Below the pieces are notes generated by a model, which saw nothing but the letters and a program-made list of their open reading frames with translations, did not search any database and had not been told where the DNA came from. From NCBI RefSeq assembly GCF_021602025.1, contig NZ_BQHW01000042.1:1-33727 (forward strand): 33,727 nt of DNA, written 5' to 3'. The stretch's first letter is position 1. The number at the start of each line of letters is the position of its first letter. The position numbers and the translations under genes are program-made. This stretch comes from Pseudomonas ceruminis. GTDB lineage: Bacteria; Pseudomonadota; Gammaproteobacteria; Pseudomonadales; Pseudomonadaceae. This document shows positions 17,003 to 25,975 of the stretch, in pieces.

Positions 17003-18337
17003 ATGGTTAATCTTTCCAAGCGAGACTTGCTAGCTCTCGGTTTCATGACCTTTGCGCTTTTTGTCGGCGCCGGTAACATCATCTTTCCGCCTATGATCGG
17101 CCTGAGCGCGGGTGACCAGGTATGGACCGCCGCCGCAGGCTATTTCATCACTGCCGTAGGCATGCCGGTACTCGCGATTGTCGTTCTGGCTCGATTTGAA
17201 GGCTCCATGGACAAGCTGTGCGCGCCACTGGGGAAACTGGCTGCGCGCACATTGGCAATCGTTTGTTTTCTGTGTATTGGCCCCCTGTTTGCTACTCCGC
17301 GCACCGCTACCGTGTCATTCGAGGTTGGTGTAGCACCGTGGCTCGGCAACAGCCCTGCGCACTTGTTCGCTTACAGCGCCCTCTATTTTGCCTTGGTCCT
17401 GGCGGTATCCCTGTATCCCGGCCGGCTGTTGGACTCGGTGGGCCGCTGCCTTGCGCCGATCAAGGTAGCTGCTTTGGCGATCCTCGGTGTTGGAGCATTC
17501 ATCTGGACTGCGGGTCCACAAGGTCCTGCTGAGCCACCGTTCGATACCCAGGCCTTCAGTAAAGGGCTTACGGAAGGCTACCTGACCATGGATACATTGG
17601 CCTCACTGGTATTCGGTGCAGTGGTAGTGAACGCCTTGAAACATCGCGGCATCCATGCGCCGCGGCAGCTGTTCAAATACAGCGTCATCGCAGCGTTGAT
17701 TGCCGGTGTGGGTCTAAGCCTGGTCTACGCCAGCCTTTTCGAACTGGGGGCTCATGCAGGCGGGCTCGTCGATCATGCCGACAATGGTGCTCAGGTGCTC
17801 AATGCCTATGTACTGCATACCTACGGCGCAGTCGGCTACTGGCTCCTGGCATTCCTGATCACCATCGCCTGCCTGGTAACGGCGATTGGACTGACCTGCG
17901 CATGCGCAGAAGCATTCAGCAAATTCTTGCCGCTCGGTTACCGCACACTGGCAGCGCTGCTCGCTGGATTTTCCTTCGCTGTCTCCAACGTGGGACTTAC
18001 CCAACTGATCGCGGTGTCTGTACCGGTGCTGACCGCAATCTACCTGCCTTGCATCGCAATCATTCTGCTCAGCCTGATTAGCTCTCGCCTCAACAGCCCT
18101 GCGCGGGTATTGATACCGGTAACCGCTTGCGCACTGGGTTTCGGCCTTATCGACGCATGCATGGCAGCGGGTTTACTGCCACCGAGTGTTCTGCTCTGGG
18201 TCAGTCAACTCCCCTTGGCTAACGCCAGCCTTGCTTGGTTACTGCCCTCCTTGGCCATATTTTTCGTCGCAACTGTTTACGACCTGTACAAAGGAGCGAA
18301 AACCCGCTCATCTTCTCTGTCGCCGGAGTCGGCCTGA
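17003..18337 (+). CDS. brnQ: BrnQ branched-chain amino acid:cation symporter
   Basis: The 444-residue protein has about 12 hydrophobic segments and the BrnQ N-terminal signature FALFVGAGNIIFPPMIG at about residues 17-33. TPRTATVSFEVGV follows near 100. It should import leucine, isoleucine and valine with sodium or protons across the inner membrane. It lies directly after azlD under the presumed Lrp-type control and 33 bases before the hydrolase gene. The length is normal and no defects are seen. Confidence 0.93.
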   Translation: MVNLSKRDLLALGFMTFALFVGAGNIIFPPMIGLSAGDQVWTAAAGYFITAVGMPVLAIVVLARFEGSMDKLCAPLGKLAARTLAIVCFLCIGPLFATPRTATVSFEVGVAPWLGNSPAHLFAYSALYFALVLAVSLYPGRLLDSVGRCLAPIKVAALAILGVGAFIWTAGPQGPAEPPFDTQAFSKGLTEGYLTMDTLASLVFGAVVVNALKHRGIHAPRQLFKYSVIAALIAGVGLSLVYASLFELGAHAGGLVDHADNGAQVLNAYVLHTYGAVGYWLLAFLITIACLVTAIGLTCACAEAFSKFLPLGYRTLAALLAGFSFAVSNVGLTQLIAVSVPVLTAIYLPCIAIILLSLISSRLNSPARVLIPVTACALGFGLIDACMAAGLLPPSVLLWVSQLPLANASLAWLLPSLAIFFVATVYDLYKGAKTRSSSLSPESA

Positions 18338-18370
18338 CCAAGTGATTTACCTTTTGAACGGAGCACGGGT

Positions 18371-19171
18371 ATGACCGACATTGCCAAGCAGTCACACAGG
18401 ATCGAGACGCCACGAGGTCATTTGTATGCAGAGTGTTGGAGTCCGCGGAAATCACGCGGGGTTCCAATCGTGCTTCTGCACGATTCACTAGGGTGTGTGG
18501 AACTGTGGCGCGATTTTCCGCTGCGGTTGGCCCAGTCTTGTGGGCGCGAGGTGATCGCCTACGACCGGCTTGGTTTTGGGCGCTCTAGCGCTTGCTTGGT
18601 CAATCTGACACCGAGCTTCATCGAGGATGAAGCTCACGGTGATTTTCAAGCAGTGCGTGAATACTTCCAACTAAGCCAATTCGTGGTTTTCGGCCATAGC
18701 GTAGGCGGCGGCATGGCGGTTGGCTGCGCGGCCGCCCATCCGCAAGCATGCCACGGACTGATTACCGAGTCCGCCCAAGCTGCAGTCGACAACGCGATCC
18801 TTGACGGTATCCGTTCCGCAGCGCGGCGGTTTGCCCTGCCTGGCCAGATGGAACGACTTCAGCAGTACCATGGAAAGAAAGCTGAGTGGGTTTTGCGCAG
18901 TTGGGTCGATACTTGGCTCTCGGAGGAATTTCGGCAGTGGAACCTTGATAGGCAACTGGCCCAGGTACAGTGCTCAGCGCTGGTTCTACATGGAGACCGC
19001 GACGAGTATGGGACTCGGCATCATCCCGAGCGTTTGTGTGCTGGGATAAGCCGAGCGCCTACTTTGCACATGCTGGAAAACTGTGGGCACCTGCCGCATA
19101 GGGAGTACCCAGACCAAGTACTCGCGGCTACGAGCGTGTTCCTTGCTAAGTCAGCCGGACACCTGTACTAG
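18371..19171 (+). CDS. Alpha/beta-fold hydrolase
   Basis: This 266-residue alpha/beta hydrolase has the nucleophile elbow GHSVGG (Ser near residue 109), an acid in LHGDRDEYG and the histidine in NCGHLPHREYP. The oxyanion region is VLLHDSLG instead of the usual HG. Family members hydrolyse esters, lactones or C-C bonds; nothing here fixes the substrate. It follows brnQ by 33 bases and is the last gene before a convergent boundary and a strong hairpin. Codon use is somewhat less GC-rich at third positions than upstream genes, by eye. Confidence 0.85.
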   Translation: MTDIAKQSHRIETPRGHLYAECWSPRKSRGVPIVLLHDSLGCVELWRDFPLRLAQSCGREVIAYDRLGFGRSSACLVNLTPSFIEDEAHGDFQAVREYFQLSQFVVFGHSVGGGMAVGCAAAHPQACHGLITESAQAAVDNAILDGIRSAARRFALPGQMERLQQYHGKKAEWVLRSWVDTWLSEEFRQWNLDRQLAQVQCSALVLHGDRDEYGTRHHPERLCAGISRAPTLHMLENCGHLPHREYPDQVLAATSVFLAKSAGHLY

Positions 19172-19230
19172 CGCCGTGCACGCTTGCTATCCGGTGGTTC
19201 CACAACTCTCACCGAACGCATTGGCAGCTG

Positions 19231-19263
19231 CGCTGGAACCCTTACAGCGAAAGGGTTCCAGCG
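19231..19263. terminator. Strong hairpin between convergent genes
   Basis: CGCTGGAACCCTT and AAGGGTTCCAGCG form a perfect 13-bp stem with a 7-nt loop, 60 bases past the hydrolase stop and 5 bases past the lipA stop on the other strand. There is no T tract. It may be a bidirectional terminator or a repeat marking the border of the inserted gcv-lipA block. Confidence 0.6.
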
Positions 19264-19268
19264 GGCCT

Positions 19269-20216
19269 TTAGCGAACTGGGTGAACATTCCCGAGTTGTT
19301 GATCTGCATGGTAGGAAGATCGCACCAACGGACCAGAAGCTACATGCCTGAAGCCCATCCTCGCCCCCTCCTCGGCAAACCAGGCAAACACGTCGGGATG
19401 CACGAATCGCTGCACTGGCAAGTGACTGCGCGACGGCTGCAGATACTGCCCCAGCGTCAGCATATCCACCCCGTGCTCACGCATCCGCGTCATCACCTTA
19501 ATCACCTCCTCGTCCGTCTCCCCTAGCCCGAGCATCAGGCCTGATTTGGTCGGCACCTCCGGGACCAACTGCTTGAACCGCTCCAGCAAATCCAGAGACC
19601 ACTCGAAGTCCGACCCCGGCCGCGCTGCTTTGTACAAGCGAGGTACCGTCTCCAGGTTGTGGTTGAACACATCCGGCGGCGCTTCGGCGGTGATTGCCAA
19701 CGCCGCCTCCATTCGCCCACGATAATCCGGCACTAGCGTCTCCAGCTGGATCCCAGGGCACTTCGCACGAATCTGGCGAATGCATTCGGCAAAATGCCCC
19801 GCACCGCCATCGCGCAGGTCGTCGCGGTCCACCGACGTAATCACCACGTATTTCAGGCGCAAATCGGCAATCGCGGTGGCCAGGTTACGCGGCTCGTCCA
19901 CATCCAGCGGCCTGGGCCGACCGTGCCCGACATCGCAGAACGGACAGCGCCGCGTACAGATATCGCCCATGATCATGAAGGTCGCCGTGCCCCCGGAGAA
20001 ACACTCCCCCAGGTTTGGACACGAGGCTTCCTCGCAGACGCTGTGCAGCTTGTGCTTACGCAGCAACGCCTTGATTCGTGCCACCTCGGGCGAGGCGGCG
20101 ATCTCCACGCGGATCCAGTCCGGTTTGCGTGGCACATCCTCGGTGGGCAGGATCTTCACCGGAATCCGCGCCACCTTGTCGGCGCCACGCAGCTTCACCC
20201 CTGTCTGCACAGCCAT
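19269..20216 (-). CDS. lipA: Lipoyl synthase with replaced C-terminal tail
   Basis: This radical-SAM enzyme inserts two sulfurs into octanoyl domains to make lipoyl groups, needed by the glycine-cleavage H protein and 2-oxoacid dehydrogenases. The auxiliary-cluster cysteines C61, C66 and C72 ([12 protein letters not shown]), the SAM-cluster CTRRCPFC (C87, C91, C94) and the RSSY serine motif near 299-302 are all present, so it may be active. After HADQQ (residue 307) the usual short lysine-containing tail is replaced by LGNVHPVR, pointing to a recombination joint near base 19295. The ATG at 20216 was chosen to follow the gcvT stop by 4 bases; the frame extends 10 codons further. It is probably a second copy beside a chromosomal lipB-lipA. 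Confidence 0.9.
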   Translation of the reverse strand: MAVQTGVKLRGADKVARIPVKILPTEDVPRKPDWIRVEIAASPEVARIKALLRKHKLHSVCEEASCPNLGECFSGGTATFMIMGDICTRRCPFCDVGHGRPRPLDVDEPRNLATAIADLRLKYVVITSVDRDDLRDGGAGHFAECIRQIRAKCPGIQLETLVPDYRGRMEAALAITAEAPPDVFNHNLETVPRLYKAARPGSDFEWSLDLLERFKQLVPEVPTKSGLMLGLGETDEEVIKVMTRMREHGVDMLTLGQYLQPSRSHLPVQRFVHPDVFAWFAEEGARMGFRHVASGPLVRSSYHADQQLGNVHPVR

Positions 20217-20220
20217 GACC

Positions 20221-21345
20221 TCAGCCACGGTAGTAACGCTGCGCAACGAACGGCGTCCGCACTACCTGCATCGGCACCAGCTTGCCGCGCACCTGGGCGA
20301 AGACTTCGCTGTCCAGCGCCGCCTGCTCGCTCTGCACGTAACCCATGGCCAGTGGCCCGCCCAGGCTCGGGCCAAAACCGCCGCTGGTAACGCGGCCGAT
20401 CACCTCCTCGCGGGCATTGACGGTCAGCGTGCCCTCGCGCACCGGCACCCGCTCCTTCGGCAGCAGGCCGACGCGCTTGCTGGCCACGCCATCGCGCTGC
20501 TGGGCGAAGATCTGCTCGGCACCGGGGAAGCCGCCGGCACGTTCGCCATCGGCACGTCGTACCTTGGAAATCGCCCAAGCTAGGCTGGCCTCGATCGGCG
20601 TGGTGCGGGTTTCCATATCGTGGCCATACAGGCACAGCCCCGCCTCCAGGCGCAGCGAGTCGCGCGCACCGAGGCCGATGGCCGCCACCTCGGGCTCGGC
20701 CAGCAGCGAGCGGGCCAGCATCAGCGCCGCCTCGACCGGCACCGAGATTTCATAGCCGTCCTCGCCGGTATACCCCGAGCGGCTGACATAGCAATCGACA
20801 CCCAGCAGGCGTAGCGGCGCGAACTGCATGAAGGTCATGCCGGTCACTTCCGGCGCCAGGCGCGCCAGCACCCGCGCCGCCGCCGGCCCCTGCAGGGCGA
20901 GCAAGGCTCGGCTGTCGAACAGCGATTCCACTTCGCAAAGGCCTTCCAGGTGCTGCTGCAGATGACGCAAGTCCTGTTCCTTGCAGGCGGCGTTGACCAC
21001 CAGGAACAGCTCGTCATCCGCCAGCCGCGCGACCATCAGGTCGTCGAGGATGCCCCCGTCGGCGCTGGTGAACAGCGCGTAACGCTGCATACCCACCGGC
21101 AGGTCGACGATATCCACCGGCACCAGGCGCTCCAGCGCCTTGCCGGCATCCACGCCGCGCAGGCAGATCTGGCCCATATGGGAGACGTCGAACAGGCCGG
21201 CCTGCTCGCGGGTGTGCAGGTGTTCCTTGAGTACGCCCAGCGGATACTGGACCGGCATCGCGTAGCCGGCAAACGGCACCATGCGCGCACCCAATTCCAG
21301 GTGCAGAGCGTGCAACGGTGTCTTTTGTAGTGTTTCAGTGGACAT
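20221..21345 (-). CDS. gcvT: Glycine cleavage system T protein (aminomethyltransferase)
   Basis: The 374-residue protein matches GcvT, which takes the aminomethyl group from the H protein to tetrahydrofolate, releasing ammonia. Typical regions are [13 protein letters not shown] near the N-terminus, [24 protein letters not shown], and a C-terminal domain with [24 protein letters not shown]. The open frame runs up to 21573 but the upstream part is glyA in another frame. The ATG at 21345 has GGAG 9 bases upstream. It is intact, yet its partners upstream (glyA, gcvP) are broken, so it may be redundant with another copy elsewhere. Confidence 0.93.
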   Translation of the reverse strand: MSTETLQKTPLHALHLELGARMVPFAGYAMPVQYPLGVLKEHLHTREQAGLFDVSHMGQICLRGVDAGKALERLVPVDIVDLPVGMQRYALFTSADGGILDDLMVARLADDELFLVVNAACKEQDLRHLQQHLEGLCEVESLFDSRALLALQGPAAARVLARLAPEVTGMTFMQFAPLRLLGVDCYVSRSGYTGEDGYEISVPVEAALMLARSLLAEPEVAAIGLGARDSLRLEAGLCLYGHDMETRTTPIEASLAWAISKVRRADGERAGGFPGAEQIFAQQRDGVASKRVGLLPKERVPVREGTLTVNAREEVIGRVTSGGFGPSLGGPLAMGYVQSEQAALDSEVFAQVRGKLVPMQVVRTPFVAQRYYRG

Positions 21346-21406
21346 GGGGTGACTCCAGGCATTCGGTAGAGACGACGGCCAGCGTGCTGCTGGCCGTCTC
21401 GATGGA

Positions 21407-22659
21407 TCAGGCTGGGTAGACCGGGAACATCGCGCACAGCCCCGCGACTTGCTTCGCCACGTGGGCCTCGATCTGGGCATTGCCGAGGTGGTCGAGGATG
21501 TCGCACACCCACGTCGCCAGTGCACGGCATTCCGCCTCCCGGAAGCCGCGGGTGGTGACCGCCGGGGTGCCAATACGCAGGCCCGAGGTCACGAACGGTG
21601 ACTGCGGGTCGTTGGGTACCGCATTTTTGTTCACGGTGATATGGGCACGGCTGAGGGCAGCATCGGCGTCCTTGCCGGTGATGCCCTGACGGATCAGGCT
21701 GACCAGGAACAAGTGGTTGTTGGTGCCACCGGAGTCCACGTCATAGCCACGCTGGATGAAGATCTGTGCCATGGCCTGGGCGTTCATGATCACCTGGGCC
21801 TGATAGTCCTTGAAGCTGGGGTCGAGGGCTTCCTTGAAGCACACTGCTTGGCCGCGATCACATGCATCAGCGGGCCGCCCTGGCCGCCGGGGAATACCGC
21901 CGAGTTGAGCTTCTTCTCCAGCTCTGGCTCGCCCTTGGTCAGGATCAGGCCGCCACGGGGGCCGCGCAGGGTCTTGTGGGTGGTGGTGGTGACCACGTCG
22001 GCGTATGGCAGCGGGTTTGGATACAGGCCTGCGGCGACCAAGCCGGCGACATGGGCCATGTCGACGAATAGCCAGCCGCCGACCTTGTCGGCGATCTGGC
22101 GAAAACGTGGGAAGTCCAGTGTTCGCGAATAAGCGGAGAAGCCGGCGACGATCATCTTTGGCTGGTGCTCGACAGCCAGGCGCTCGACTTCGTCGTAGTC
22201 GATCAGGCCATTGGCGTCGATGCCGTATTGCACGGCGTTGTAAAGCTTGCCGGAGGACGAGACCTTGGCGCCGTGGGTCAGGTGACCGCCGTGGGCCAGG
22301 CTCATGCCGAGGATAGTGTCGCCAGGTTGCAGCAAGGCCAGGTACACGGCGGCATTGGCCTGAGAGCCGGAGTGTGGCTGAACGTTGGCGTAGCCGGCGC
22401 CGAACAATTGCTTGGCACGGTCGATGGCCAGTTGCTCGATCACATCGACGTGCTCGCAGCCTCCATAGTAACGCTTGCCCGGGTAGCCTTCGGCGTACTT
22501 GTTGGTCAGTTCGGTCCCCTGGGCCTGCATCACTTGGGGGCTGGTGTAGTTTTCCGAGGCGATCAGCTCGATATGGTCTTTCTGGCGCTGCGTCTCGCGA
22601 CGGATGGCGTCAAACAGTGCAGGGTCGAAATCAGACAGGGTGAGGCTTTTGTGGAACAT
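21407..22659 (-). pseudogene. glyA: Serine hydroxymethyltransferase with a one-base frameshift
   Basis: The first 270 or so codons (from the ATG at 22659) match GlyA, including the PLP lysine in [14 protein letters not shown]. After MHVIAAK the frame breaks and the rest continues in another frame from [14 protein letters not shown] to the stop at 21407. Restoring one G next to position 21846 rebuilds K-A-V-C-F-K-E-A and gives a full 417-residue protein, the usual length. Either a single-base deletion inactivated the gene or this is a sequencing error. GlyA converts serine and tetrahydrofolate to glycine and methylene-tetrahydrofolate, fitting the gcv cluster. Confidence 0.9.
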
Positions 22660-22695
22660 GGGAAATTCCTTGTTGTTCGGGTTTTATAGCCAGGT

Positions 22696-22738
22696 TTTCG
22701 CCCCCCTATCGCTGGCAAGTCAGCGACAGGGGGCGAAA
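22696..22738 (-). terminator. Long intercistronic hairpin between gcvP' and glyA
   Basis: TTTCGCCCCC pairs with GGGGGCGAAA, and an inner TCGCTG/CAGCGA pair extends the structure to about 16 bp of stem. It begins 7 bases after the gcvP stop and lies 37 bases before the glyA start. It may act as an attenuator or RNA-processing site within the operon. Confidence 0.55.
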
Positions 22739-22744
22739 GATCAC

Positions 22745-24409
22745 TCAGGCATCCTGATAGTTCGACACCGGCGGACAGGCACACGCCAGATTGCGGTCGC
22801 CGTAGACGTTGTCCACGCGCCCCACCGGCGGCCAGTACTTGCTCTCGCGCAGGCTCGACAATGGGTACACCGCCAGCTCGCGACTATAGGTATGCGTCCA
22901 TTCACCAGTCAGCTCAGCCGCTGTATGCGGGGCGTTGCGCAACGGGTTGTCCTGCTTGTCGAGCCCACCGGTCTCCACCGCACAGATTTCCTCGCGGATT
23001 GCGATCATGGCCTCGCAGAAGCGGTCCAGCTCTTCCTTTGACTCACTCTCGGTCGGCTCTACCATCAAAGTCCCGGCCACCGGGAATGACATGGTCGGCG
23101 CATGGAAGCCATAGTCGATCAGGCGCTTGGCCACGTCCTCGACACCGATTCCGCTGCTCTCCTTGAGCGGACGCAGATCGAGGATGCACTCATGGGCCAC
23201 CAGGCCGTTCTCGCCCGTGTAGAGCACCGGGTAATGCTCCTCCAGGCGCCGGGCCACGTAGTTGGCGCTGAGGATCGCCACCTGCGAGGCGCGTTTGAGG
23301 CCCGCTCCGCCCATCATGCGGATGTACATCCAGGTGATCGGCAGAATGCTCGCGCTACCAAACGGCGCCGCACTCACTGCCCCGGTCTTGCCAGCACCCG
23401 GCAGGAAAGGCGCCAGGTGCGCCTTGACCCCGATCGGCCCGACGCCCGGGCCGCCACCACCATGGGGAATGCAGAACGTCTTGTGCAGGTTCAGGTGGGA
23501 AACATCGCCACCGAACTTACCTGGCGCACATAGGCCGACCATGGCATTCATGTTGGCGCCGTCGATGTACACCTGACCGCCATGTTCATGGACGATCTCG
23601 CAGATCCGCGTGATACCGTCTTCGAACACACCGTGGGTCGAGGGATAGGTGATCATCAACGCGGCCAGGCGTTCACGATGCTGTTCGGCCTTGGCCTGCA
23701 GGTCGGCGACATCGACGTTGCCGCGGGCATCGCAGGCGACGACCACCACCCGCAGCCCGGCCATCTGCCCCGTGGCCGGGTTGGTGCCGTGGGCCGACGA
23801 CGGGATCAGGCATACATCGCGCCCGCCCTCGCCTCGGCTGGCGTGATAGGCACGGATCGCCAGCAGGCCGGCGTACTCGCCCTGGGAGCCGGCGTTGGGC
23901 TGCAGCGACACGGCGTCGTAACCGGTGGCGGCACAGAGCATGGCTTCCAGCTCGTCAGTCAGTTGCCGGTAACCCCTCGCCTGTTCCGCCGGGGCGAACG
24001 GGTGCAGGGCGCCGAATTCCGGCCAGGTGACCGGGATCATCTCGCTGGCGGCGTTGAGCTTCATGGTGCAGGAGCCCAGCGGGATCATGGTGCGGTCCAG
24101 GGCCAGGTCCTTGTCGGCCAGGCGGCGCAGGTAGCGCATCAGCTCGGTTTCCGAGTGATAGCGGTTGAACACCTCATGCTGAAGGAAAGGGCTTTCCCGC
24201 AGCAGCGCGGCCGGCAGGCAATCCTCGACATCCAGTGCCAGCGCGGCGAACTCCGGCAGGGCCTGGCCGGGCACGGCGAACACCTGCCACAGCGCCTCGA
24301 CGCTGGCCTGCTCGCAGGTTTCATCCAGGGACACGCCGAGCCGCGTGTCGTCGATGAGGCGCAGACTGTTAGCACGCTTCACCGGACGCGCCATGCTGGC
24401 CCTACCCAC
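22745..24409 (-). pseudogene. gcvP: Glycine dehydrogenase (P protein), N-terminal part deleted
   Basis: The remaining 554-codon frame covers the C-terminal ~540 residues of a protein that is normally about 950 long. The C-terminal PLP-binding region is present ([18 protein letters not shown], with the Schiff-base lysine), and the natural C-terminus is intact. Homology begins around [15 protein letters not shown], near base 24350-24390. Upstream, GcvP sequence ends and unrelated DNA begins, so about 400 N-terminal residues are lost. The GTG at 24409 is only the first possible start. Single-chain GcvP needs both halves, so decarboxylation of glycine by this copy is very unlikely. gcvH, which normally lies upstream, is also absent. 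Confidence 0.9.
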
Positions 24410-24830
24410 ACCAGGCTGTATGCCGCAGCGACCGCTATCTTCGCCGCGATAAGTGCAATGATAGCTCGGAAGAGGCGATGCAGGACTGTGCGCCGCCGAT
24501 GGAGCTTGAAGTCATACCACCAACCCACGAATCTGGTGCGGTCCCCGTGTTGAAGCCAGCGATGTTCAGCCCGTTCCCCACACTGCAGGCGTGGGCAGGC
24601 GTGGCGGCTGCGCTCTATGGACGCCATTCAGACGGGGCTTTCAGGGGCGGGTTTAGCGGCATGACCGACTGGCCTCAGGCGACACTCCCCCGCAACTCGA
24701 TAAACTCAGGGTATGTTGACATAGCAGTCCGCAGTCGCTGCGCTTACCTACAAGATCGGTGGCGTGCAACCCCCGCCTGAGGTCATAGTGTCATCAAAGT
24801 CTCTCGACATTTGCCTTTGGAACACTTGTC
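24396..24830. other. Junction region without a convincing gene
   Basis: About 430 bases separate the broken end of gcvP from the first antitoxin-like gene. A leftward open frame (24379-24627, 82 codons) has an Arg/His-rich N-terminus and a hydrophobic C-terminus ([19 protein letters not shown]) and overlaps the gcvP fragment. No family is recognised. The GC content is chromosomal, unlike the tni module. It may be a dispersed non-coding repeat; that is an impression I cannot verify here. Confidence 0.4.
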
Positions 24831-25097
24831 ATGAACAGTATCACGATCCACGGAATTAGCGACCAGCCCTCAATCAGCTGCTGGACCTCTGCTCATGGGG
24901 CTTTTTTAACAAGGAAGGCGCAAATTTTTCGAAAAGCAATGGAGGTGCTCGGCAAAGGAGAACTGGCACAGCGTTGGATGATCAGCCCTGCGCTTGGTCT
25001 TGGCAACCACACCCCATGCACCTTGCTTTGGAGTCATGAAAGCTATATGGAGGTATGGGCCTTCCTCTACCGTCTTGAGTACGGCGTTTACACGTGA
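24831..25097 (+). CDS. Solitary DUF2384 (Xre/MbcA/ParS toxin-binding) protein
   Basis: In this 88-residue protein, residues from about 34 onward fit the DUF2384 domain: RKAMEVLGKGELAQRWM, a central P-x2-L segment (TPCTLLW) and the terminal hallmark YRLEYGVYT. This domain is the toxin-binding half of type II antitoxins paired with RES or MbcT-type toxins. The N-terminal Xre-like DNA-binding part usually found is missing and no RES toxin gene lies next to it, so it is either a stand-alone regulator or a remnant. A terminator-like hairpin follows 20 bases downstream. The ribosome site is weak (GGAAC). Confidence 0.7.
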   Translation: MNSITIHGISDQPSISCWTSAHGAFLTRKAQIFRKAMEVLGKGELAQRWMISPALGLGNHTPCTLLWSHESYMEVWAFLYRLEYGVYT

Positions 25098-25116
25098 GCA
25101 TCAGAATGCTGCTGAT

Positions 25117-25141
25117 CGGGCTACGGGCTAGCCCGGGTTTT
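25117..25141 (+). terminator. Intrinsic terminator after the DUF2384 gene
   Basis: CGGGCT occurs twice (25117-25122 and 25124-25129), and either copy can pair with AGCCCG at 25130-25135; TTTT follows at 25138-25141. This fits a rho-independent terminator for the rightward gene. It overlaps the stop of the convergent small ORF. Confidence 0.55.
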
Positions 25142-25442
25142 GGTATGCATCTCTCTGGTAGTGATACTCCTGTGGTGAAAGGCGACCAGCCGGGCCGAAT
25201 AACAAGTGGGTAACACACGCTTCCAAGAACGCAATCGCCTCGGCTTGAGCGTACTGCGCATAAAAGCTGCGGTACGCGAGCGGGAGCGTACCGCGGCTCT
25301 GGAGGCAAAGCTTGACCATCTGAGCCAAAACGTAACCGCGTATATCGTATCGTGCGTCCACCTTTCTGAGCACAGTGTCGTAGCAGGAGTGGAAAACGAC
25401 TGCTTTCGAATGGACACTAGGGGGGCTTTTTTGATCGTTCAT
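25128..25442 (-). CDS. Hypothetical small protein, 104 residues
   Basis: I do not recognise a family. The sequence looks protein-like: a polar N-terminus (MNDQKSPPSVHSK), then a mostly helical middle with cysteines and aromatic residues (VLAQMVKLCLQ, YAQAEAIAFLEACVTHLLFG) and a polar end (SPQEYHYQRDAYQNPG). It is convergent with the DUF2384 gene, the two stops being 30 bases apart. The ATG at 25442 has only a weak TAGG upstream. It could be a partner of the antitoxin-like gene, but opposite orientation makes a classical toxin-antitoxin operon unlikely. Confidence 0.45.
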   Translation of the reverse strand: MNDQKSPPSVHSKAVVFHSCYDTVLRKVDARYDIRGYVLAQMVKLCLQSRGTLPLAYRSFYAQYAQAEAIAFLEACVTHLLFGPAGRLSPQEYHYQRDAYQNPG

Positions 25443-25928
25443 GGACAGCCTACTGTAAAAGCGTTGAACCGCAGGGACAGTGTCGAAGCCACTGGAACGT
25501 GGCTTGGAATACGTCGCGTTGGTTCACGCGAATGAAGAAAAAGTGTAGGAAAACCTCAAAAATGAAGTTTTTTTTGCCAAGTGAAGAAAATCATTTCGGT
25601 GGCGGTGATCGTAACAAAAAAACACGAATCCCACATGCACCTAGAGCTCTCGACCTTGGCCTTCAATGCCACCTTAGGCGGCACAGTGTCTCGCAAAGCA
25701 AATCCACATTTGAAACCACGATCAGCCTTGGAATCTATCTCTGCGCCACTCCTAATCTAGCCTCGAGCAGCGCCGGCTCTCCCGTTCAGACTTAAAATAT
25801 AGTGGTAGTTCGTTTGAGTACGGACCAACTTAGAATTGAGCTTATAGGATGGAGACTAAGTATGAGAGCGCACCTTCTTTTTGCACAGCTTTTGCTGGCG
25901 GAAATTAGGACATCAATTCTCCCACCAC
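25443..25928. other. Non-coding stretch at the far end of the tni module
   Basis: No convincing gene. Around 25525-25600 the sequence becomes A/T-rich and contains several AATGAAG- or GTGAAG-like words followed by A runs (25531, 25561, 25584). These resemble words on the other side of the module (31127, 31204), so one transposon end may lie here. No TGT...ACA terminus with a matching 5-bp duplication could be established. Confidence 0.35.
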
Positions 25929-25958
25929 ACTACTATTCCATTAGCTTGGAATAGTAGT
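25929..25958 (-). terminator. Hairpin at the end of the tni operon
   Basis: ACTACTATTCCA and TGGAATAGTAGT form a perfect 12-bp stem with a 6-nt loop, 17 bases past the stop of the last leftward gene of the module. No T tract follows, but the position fits an operon end. Confidence 0.55.
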
Positions 25959-25975
25959 TTGGCAAAACTTACCCG

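Noticed and set aside
21346-21573. N-terminal extension of gcvT
   Set aside because: The extra residues are Arg/Pro/Ser-rich and come from reading glyA in another frame; the ATG at 21345 with GGAG fits GcvT.
24379-24627. Leftward 82-codon frame over the gcvP break
   Set aside because: It overlaps the gcvP fragment, has skewed Arg/His content and no recognised family; kept only as part of the junction region.
25206-25535. Rightward 109-codon open frame
   Set aside because: It is mostly antisense to the small leftward ORF and lacks a ribosome site and protein-like pattern.
25372-25690. Three copies of ACAGTGTC at 25372, 25477 and 25683 as transposon-end repeats
   Set aside because: Only 8-9 bases match, spacing is irregular and no inverted partner occurs near tniA; chance is likely.
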